NCBI GenBank assembly: GCA_001421095.1 | Contig: LIIK01000039.1 | Span: 1-8,790 of the forward strand | Length of the DNA: 8,790 nt | Direction of reading: 5' to 3' | DNA from: Candidatus [Bacteroides] periocalifornicus | GTDB taxonomy: Bacteria > Bacteroidota > Bacteroidia > Bacteroidales > CAJPTX01 | Shown here: in pieces, positions 6,243 through 8,790 of the stretch | Layout: each line of letters starts with the position of its first letter | How positions within the stretch are numbered: position 1 is the first letter of the stretch | Made by a program: the position numbers and the translations under genes | Notes under the pieces: model-generated | The model's input: the letters and a program-made list of their open reading frames with translations, nothing else | Database searches by the model: none | What the model was told of the DNA's origin: nothing

Positions 6243-8078
6243 ATGTGCGGCATAGTGGGTTACATAGGCTACAGGGAGGCCTACCCGATAGTGATAGAGG
6301 GGCTACGCAAGCTGGAGTACCGGGGGTACGATTCGGCCGGGGTGGGCATCATGGGCAAAGAGCTCACGGTAATCAAGACCAAGGGCAATGTGGACGCCCT
6401 GGTGGCCAAGGTAGGGCATCCGATGCCACAGGGACGCCTGGGTATAGGACACACCCGCTGGGCAACCCACGGCGAACCCACCGATGTGAATGCGCACCCG
6501 CACACCTCTATGCACGGCCATTTTGTGCTGGTGCACAACGGGATCATAGAGAACTACGCCGAGCTAAAATCTAAGCTGGAGCACCGGGGGTACACCTTCA
6601 AGAGCGAGACCGACACCGAGGTGCTGGTGAATCTCATAGAGTACATCTACCTCAGGGGCAAGGTAACGCCAGAGATCGCGGTACGCCTAGCGCTATACAA
6701 GGTGGTGGGGGCCTACGGTATCTGCGTCTTCTCGCCCGATGAGCCCCGCACCCTCATAGCCGCCCGGCTGGGAAGCCCGCTGGTGGTGGGGGTGGGCGAT
6801 GGCGAGTACTTCGTGGCCAGCGATGCCACGCCCATTGCAGCCCACACCCAGAGCGTGATCCTGATGAACGATGGCGATGTGGCCATAATGAATGACGAGG
6901 GGCTGGAGCTGAAAACCATACGCAACGAGCGGCTAAAGCCAGAGGTGAAGCTCATCGACTGGGATGTGGAAGACACTGACCTCGGGCACTTCGAGCACTA
7001 CATGCTCAAGGAGATCTACGAGCAGCCGAAAAGCATCCGCGACACCTTCAGAGGACGGGTGAATGCAGAGCAGCACATGATAAAGCTCGGCGGGCTTCTC
7101 GACGTAATGCCTCGGCTCAGCGATGCGCAGCGGATAGTGATAGTGGGGTGCGGCACCTCTTGGCATGCGGGCCTAGTGGGCGAATACCTGCTGGAGGACC
7201 TGGCGCGTATCCCTGTGGAGGTGGAGTATGCCTCAGAATTCCGCTACCGAAACCCCATACTCACCCCAAACGATGTGGTGCTGGCCATAAGCCAAAGCGG
7301 CGAAACGGCCGACACGCTGGCCGCTATCCAGCTGGCCAAGCACAAGGGGGCGCTGGTGCTGGGGATCTGCAATGTGGTGGGCTCTAGCATCTCTAGGCAG
7401 ACCAACGCTGGGGTATACACGCACGCAGGCCCTGAGATCGGCGTGGCCTCCACCAAGGCCTTCACCGCCCAGGTAACGGTGCTGGCTATGCTCGCGAGCC
7501 TACTGGGCTACAAGCGCGGCCACCTTAGCGAGGAGCAGCACCACGAGTTCATCTGCGGGCTGCTAGAGGTGCCAGACAAGGTGGAGCATATACTCCAGAG
7601 CTCCGACCTCATAAAGCAGGTGGCGCAGCAGTACTACCAGGCGACGAACTTCCTCTTCCTGGGGCGGGGCTATATGTTCCCGGTGGCACTAGAGGGGGCG
7701 CTTAAGCTCAAGGAGATCTCCTACATCCACGCGGAGGGCTACCCCGCGGCTGAAATCAAGCACGGGCCCATTGCCCTGATAGATGAGTACATGCCTGTGG
7801 TAATCCTAGCCCCGCGCGATAGAAGCTACGAGAAGGTGGTGAGCAATATCCAAGAGGTGAAGGCCCGGCACGGCAAGGTGATTGCCATAGTAACGGAAGG
7901 CGATACCGTGGTGCGGGAACTGGCTGACTACTGCATAGAGATACCGCAGTCGCTCCCAGTAGTGGAGGCGCTGCTGGCGGTGGTGCCACTCCAGCTGCTA
8001 TCATACCATATCGCGGTGCTGCGTGGCTGCAATGTGGACCGCCCCCGCAACTTGGCAAAATCGGTAACGGTAGAATAG
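6243..8078 (+). CDS. glmS: Glutamine--fructose-6-phosphate aminotransferase (isomerizing)
   Basis: GlmS converts fructose-6-phosphate and glutamine to glucosamine-6-phosphate and glutamate, the first step toward UDP-GlcNAc for peptidoglycan and LPS. The 611-residue length is close to the 609 of E. coli. The start is certain because Cys2 must become the N-terminal nucleophile (MCGIVGYIG). The class II glutaminase domain (about 2-240) has HTRWATHG at 70-77, HNG at 98-100 and SETDTE at 121-126. The first SIS domain (about 288-427) has GCGTS at 302-306 and SQSGET at 350-355. The second (about 458-601) has Glu491 in LKLKEIS and His507 in EIKHGP. The tail NLAKSVTVE supplies Lys606, which forms the substrate Schiff base. 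All expected catalytic residues are present, so the enzyme should be active. There is no Shine-Dalgarno motif before the ATG, which is ordinary for this phylum. Confidence 0.98.
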   Translation: MCGIVGYIGYREAYPIVIEGLRKLEYRGYDSAGVGIMGKELTVIKTKGNVDALVAKVGHPMPQGRLGIGHTRWATHGEPTDVNAHPHTSMHGHFVLVHNGIIENYAELKSKLEHRGYTFKSETDTEVLVNLIEYIYLRGKVTPEIAVRLALYKVVGAYGICVFSPDEPRTLIAARLGSPLVVGVGDGEYFVASDATPIAAHTQSVILMNDGDVAIMNDEGLELKTIRNERLKPEVKLIDWDVEDTDLGHFEHYMLKEIYEQPKSIRDTFRGRVNAEQHMIKLGGLLDVMPRLSDAQRIVIVGCGTSWHAGLVGEYLLEDLARIPVEVEYASEFRYRNPILTPNDVVLAISQSGETADTLAAIQLAKHKGALVLGICNVVGSSISRQTNAGVYTHAGPEIGVASTKAFTAQVTVLAMLASLLGYKRGHLSEEQHHEFICGLLEVPDKVEHILQSSDLIKQVAQQYYQATNFLFLGRGYMFPVALEGALKLKEISYIHAEGYPAAEIKHGPIALIDEYMPVVILAPRDRSYEKVVSNIQEVKARHGKVIAIVTEGDTVVRELADYCIEIPQSLPVVEALLAVVPLQLLSYHIAVLRGCNVDRPRNLAKSVTVE

Positions 8079-8084
8079 GGGTAC

Positions 8085-8120
8085 TGCAAAACTAAACGAC
8101 GCGGCACACCGCATCGCCAC
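8085..8120 (+). repeat. Dispersed palindromic element, copy 4 (degenerate)
   Basis: GACGCGGC (8098-8105), AC, ACCGCATC (8108-8115) form the shared stem with two mismatches. The left flank has GCAAAA as in copies 3 and 5, but is shorter. It lies seven bases past the glmS stop and might shape the end of that transcript, although no T run follows. Confidence 0.7.
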
Positions 8121-8127
8121 GATCCTT

Positions 8128-8162
8128 GGTAAATGGTATCAATTGATTAACAGCAATTTACC
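8128..8162. repeat. AT-rich nested inverted repeat after glmS
   Basis: GGTAAAT (8128-8134) complements ATTTACC (8156-8162). Inside lies the 10-bp palindrome ATCAATTGAT (8138-8147), off-centre by about two bases. This AT-rich island sits between glmS and the tRNA promoter. It could be a terminator-like structure or a regulator site; neither is shown. Confidence 0.4.
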
Positions 8163-8201
8163 CACTAGAAGCAGGATACCCTCCCTAAAAGATTGAACCC
8201 A

Positions 8202-8222
8202 CAGGGGACTTTTGCAGGGGAC
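8202..8222 (+). repeat. Short direct repeat CAGGGGAC, two copies
   Basis: CAGGGGAC occurs at 8202-8209 and again at 8215-8222, thirteen bases apart, in the spacer between glmS and the tRNA. No function is apparent, and eight-base repeats can be chance. Confidence 0.35.
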
Positions 8223-8282
8223 CCGCGCTAGGAATCTTTAGGCGCGCGTAAACCCGGAAATCGCGGAGGAATTCCAGAAAGA

Positions 8283-8314
8283 TTTTGGCGGCACGAAAAA
8301 AGTAGCTACCTTTG
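8283..8314 (+). promoter_or_regulatory. Promoter of tRNA-Lys (-33/-7 type)
   Basis: TTTTG at 8283-8287, a 19-base spacer and TACCTTTG at 8307-8314 match the Bacteroidota promoter consensus. The start site should be near 8319-8321, leaving a short leader of about 22-24 bases to be trimmed before the tRNA at 8343. Confidence 0.8.
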
Positions 8315-8342
8315 TGCCGCCTTTCGGGAGTACGGAGGCGCA

Positions 8343-8415
8343 CGGTTCGTAGCTCAGTTGGTAGAGCACCTGACTCTTAATCAGGGTGTCGAGGGTTCGA
8401 TCCCCTCCGAACCGA
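8343..8415 (+). tRNA. tRNA-Lys (anticodon CTT)
   Basis: The 73-base gene folds completely. The acceptor stem is CGGTTCG (8343-8349) with CGAACCG (8408-8414) and discriminator A at 8415. The D arm is GCTC...GAGC, the anticodon stem CCTGA/TCAGG has loop CTCTTAA, and the T arm is GAGGG-TTCGATC-CCCTC. The loop places CTT at positions 34-36, so it reads AAG lysine codons. CCA is not encoded. It has its own promoter and terminator and is a single-gene unit. Confidence 0.97.
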
Positions 8416-8423
8416 CAGGGAAA

Positions 8424-8455
8424 GCGTAGAGATTTCGGTCTCTGCGCCTTTTTTT
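8424..8455 (+). terminator. Intrinsic terminator of tRNA-Lys
   Basis: GCGTAGAGA (8424-8432) pairs with TCTCTGCGC (8439-8447), nine pairs including one G-T, around loop TTTCGG. A C and seven T (8449-8455) follow directly. It starts nine bases past the tRNA end. It overlaps the promoter of the next gene, whose -33 element lies in the loop. Confidence 0.88.
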
Positions 8456-8464
8456 GTACCTTTG
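8433..8464 (+). promoter_or_regulatory. Promoter of the truncated ATPase gene
   Basis: TTTCG at 8433-8437 (one base off TTTTG), a 19-base spacer and TACCTTTG at 8457-8464 form a promoter with the same geometry as that of the tRNA. Transcription should begin about 8469-8471, some 27 bases before the ATG at 8497. The spacer contains the second terminator arm and T tract of the tRNA gene. Confidence 0.65.
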
Positions 8465-8496
8465 CCCACGGGCGAACCAATCAAAGAGGGCTGCGC

Positions 8497-8613
8497 ATGA
8501 AAAGGCTAATCCTAGAGAATTTCCGGTGCTTTGAGCGCTTTGAAATCGAATTCAAGCCCGGGATCAACCTGCTGGTGGGCGATAACGCCTCGGGGAAAAC
8601 CTCGCTGCTATAG
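8497..8613 (+). pseudogene. Truncated AAA/RecF-like ATPase, N-terminus only
   Basis: From the ATG at 8497 the frame reads 38 residues: MKRLILENFRCFERF, then EIEFKPGINLLVG, then DNASGKTSLL. This is the first strand pair and Walker A motif (GDNASGKT) of SMC/RecF-like or AAA_23/AAA_15 ATPases, which normally run to several hundred residues. Two TAG codons in a row (8611-8616) end it right after Walker A. None of the three frames in the following 174 bases continues the family sequence, so a point mutation alone does not explain it; a deletion or rearrangement is likelier. The promoter upstream is intact and the start context (CAAAGAGGG) is plausible, so a short peptide could still be made. Without Walker B it cannot be an ATPase. 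An ATP-dependent nuclease of OLD type or a general AAA family protein is the likely ancestor; which one cannot be told. Confidence 0.75.
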
Positions 8614-8736
8614 TAGCCGTGATCTACTTTCCCAAAAGCGGATCGGGTGGCTAGGAGGGCAGCACATCCACTAGCTAAACCTCAATTCAAACCCCTCAGC
8701 CCTAATCCTTTCTGCCGATATAGCGTTCCTCTGGAA

Positions 8737-8790
8737 CAAGACTCTGCAAAAATCACAGTAACGACGCAGCACGCTGCGCCGTTACTGTCT
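8737..8790 (+). repeat. Dispersed palindromic element, copy 5, with extended stem
   Basis: GACGCAGC (8763-8770), AC, GCTGCGCC (8773-8780) is the core. Pairing extends outward so that 8755-8770 and 8773-8788 are reverse complements at 15 of 16 positions, a 34-base palindrome. The left flank GCAAAAATCAC matches copy 3. Relative to copy 3, one stem pair has changed on both sides (G to A on the left, C to T on the right), which keeps the pairing. The element runs to the window edge and may continue. Confidence 0.8.

Noticed and set aside
8238..8480. 80-residue minus-strand open frame covering the tRNA
   Set aside because: It is the antisense translation of tRNA-Lys; the peptide around GGDRTLDTLIKSQ is a well-known artefact of reading through tRNA genes.
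395..8640. Pair of 15-base matches, CTTCCCCAAAAGCG near 396 and CTTTCCCAAAAGCG near 8627
   Set aside because: One such near-match is expected by chance in a window of this size, and the flanks do not align.
8611..8790. Frameshifted continuation of the ATPase after the stops
   Set aside because: All three forward frames after 8610 reach stops quickly, and none resembles the expected sequence after Walker A.

Overview
The window is chromosomal DNA of a GC-rich member of the Bacteroidota, most likely order Bacteroidales and possibly Porphyromonas-like; the species cannot be named from the sequence. Three things point there. Two lipoproteins belong to families typical of this phylum (an SbsA/Big_5 Ig-like lipoprotein and a DUF4270 lipoprotein). 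Promoters have the phylum's -33 TTTG / -7 TAnnTTTG form (TACCTTTG three times, at 3575, 8307 and 8457). Shine-Dalgarno sites are mostly weak or absent.

Layout. 1-536: no gene found, with a hairpin, a 24-bp tandem repeat and a dispersed palindrome. 537-833 (minus): MTH1187/DUF77 thiamine-binding-family protein. 834-1142: spacer with degenerate 21-23 bp repeats. 1143-3074 (minus): large Ig-like lipoprotein. 3075-3656: divergent spacer with a dispersed palindrome, a 105-bp dyad-symmetric element built of 11-bp repeats, and a good promoter. 3657-4451 (plus): glycogen-synthase-like protein consisting only of the N-terminal GT5 domain. 4659-5942 (plus): DUF4270 lipoprotein. 6243-8078 (plus): glmS. 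8343-8415: tRNA-Lys(CTT) with its own promoter and terminator. 8497-8613: an AAA/RecF-like ATPase gene cut off by two stops just after Walker A.

How the genes fit together. GlmS makes glucosamine-6-phosphate, the entry point to peptidoglycan and LPS sugars. The GT5-like protein, the DUF4270 lipoprotein and glmS lie in one direction, which I recall as a recurring Bacteroidales arrangement; their functional link is unknown. The two minus-strand genes look unrelated to them.

The most noteworthy features are in non-coding DNA. Five copies of a hairpin element (GACGCRGC-AC-GCYGCGTC type) occupy five different intergenic gaps, all in the same orientation, and one copy shows a compensatory base-pair change. 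A separate element centred on base 3404 has inverted 11-bp-phased repeats around a perfect 9-bp hairpin. I found no defence system, CRISPR array, transposase or integrase.
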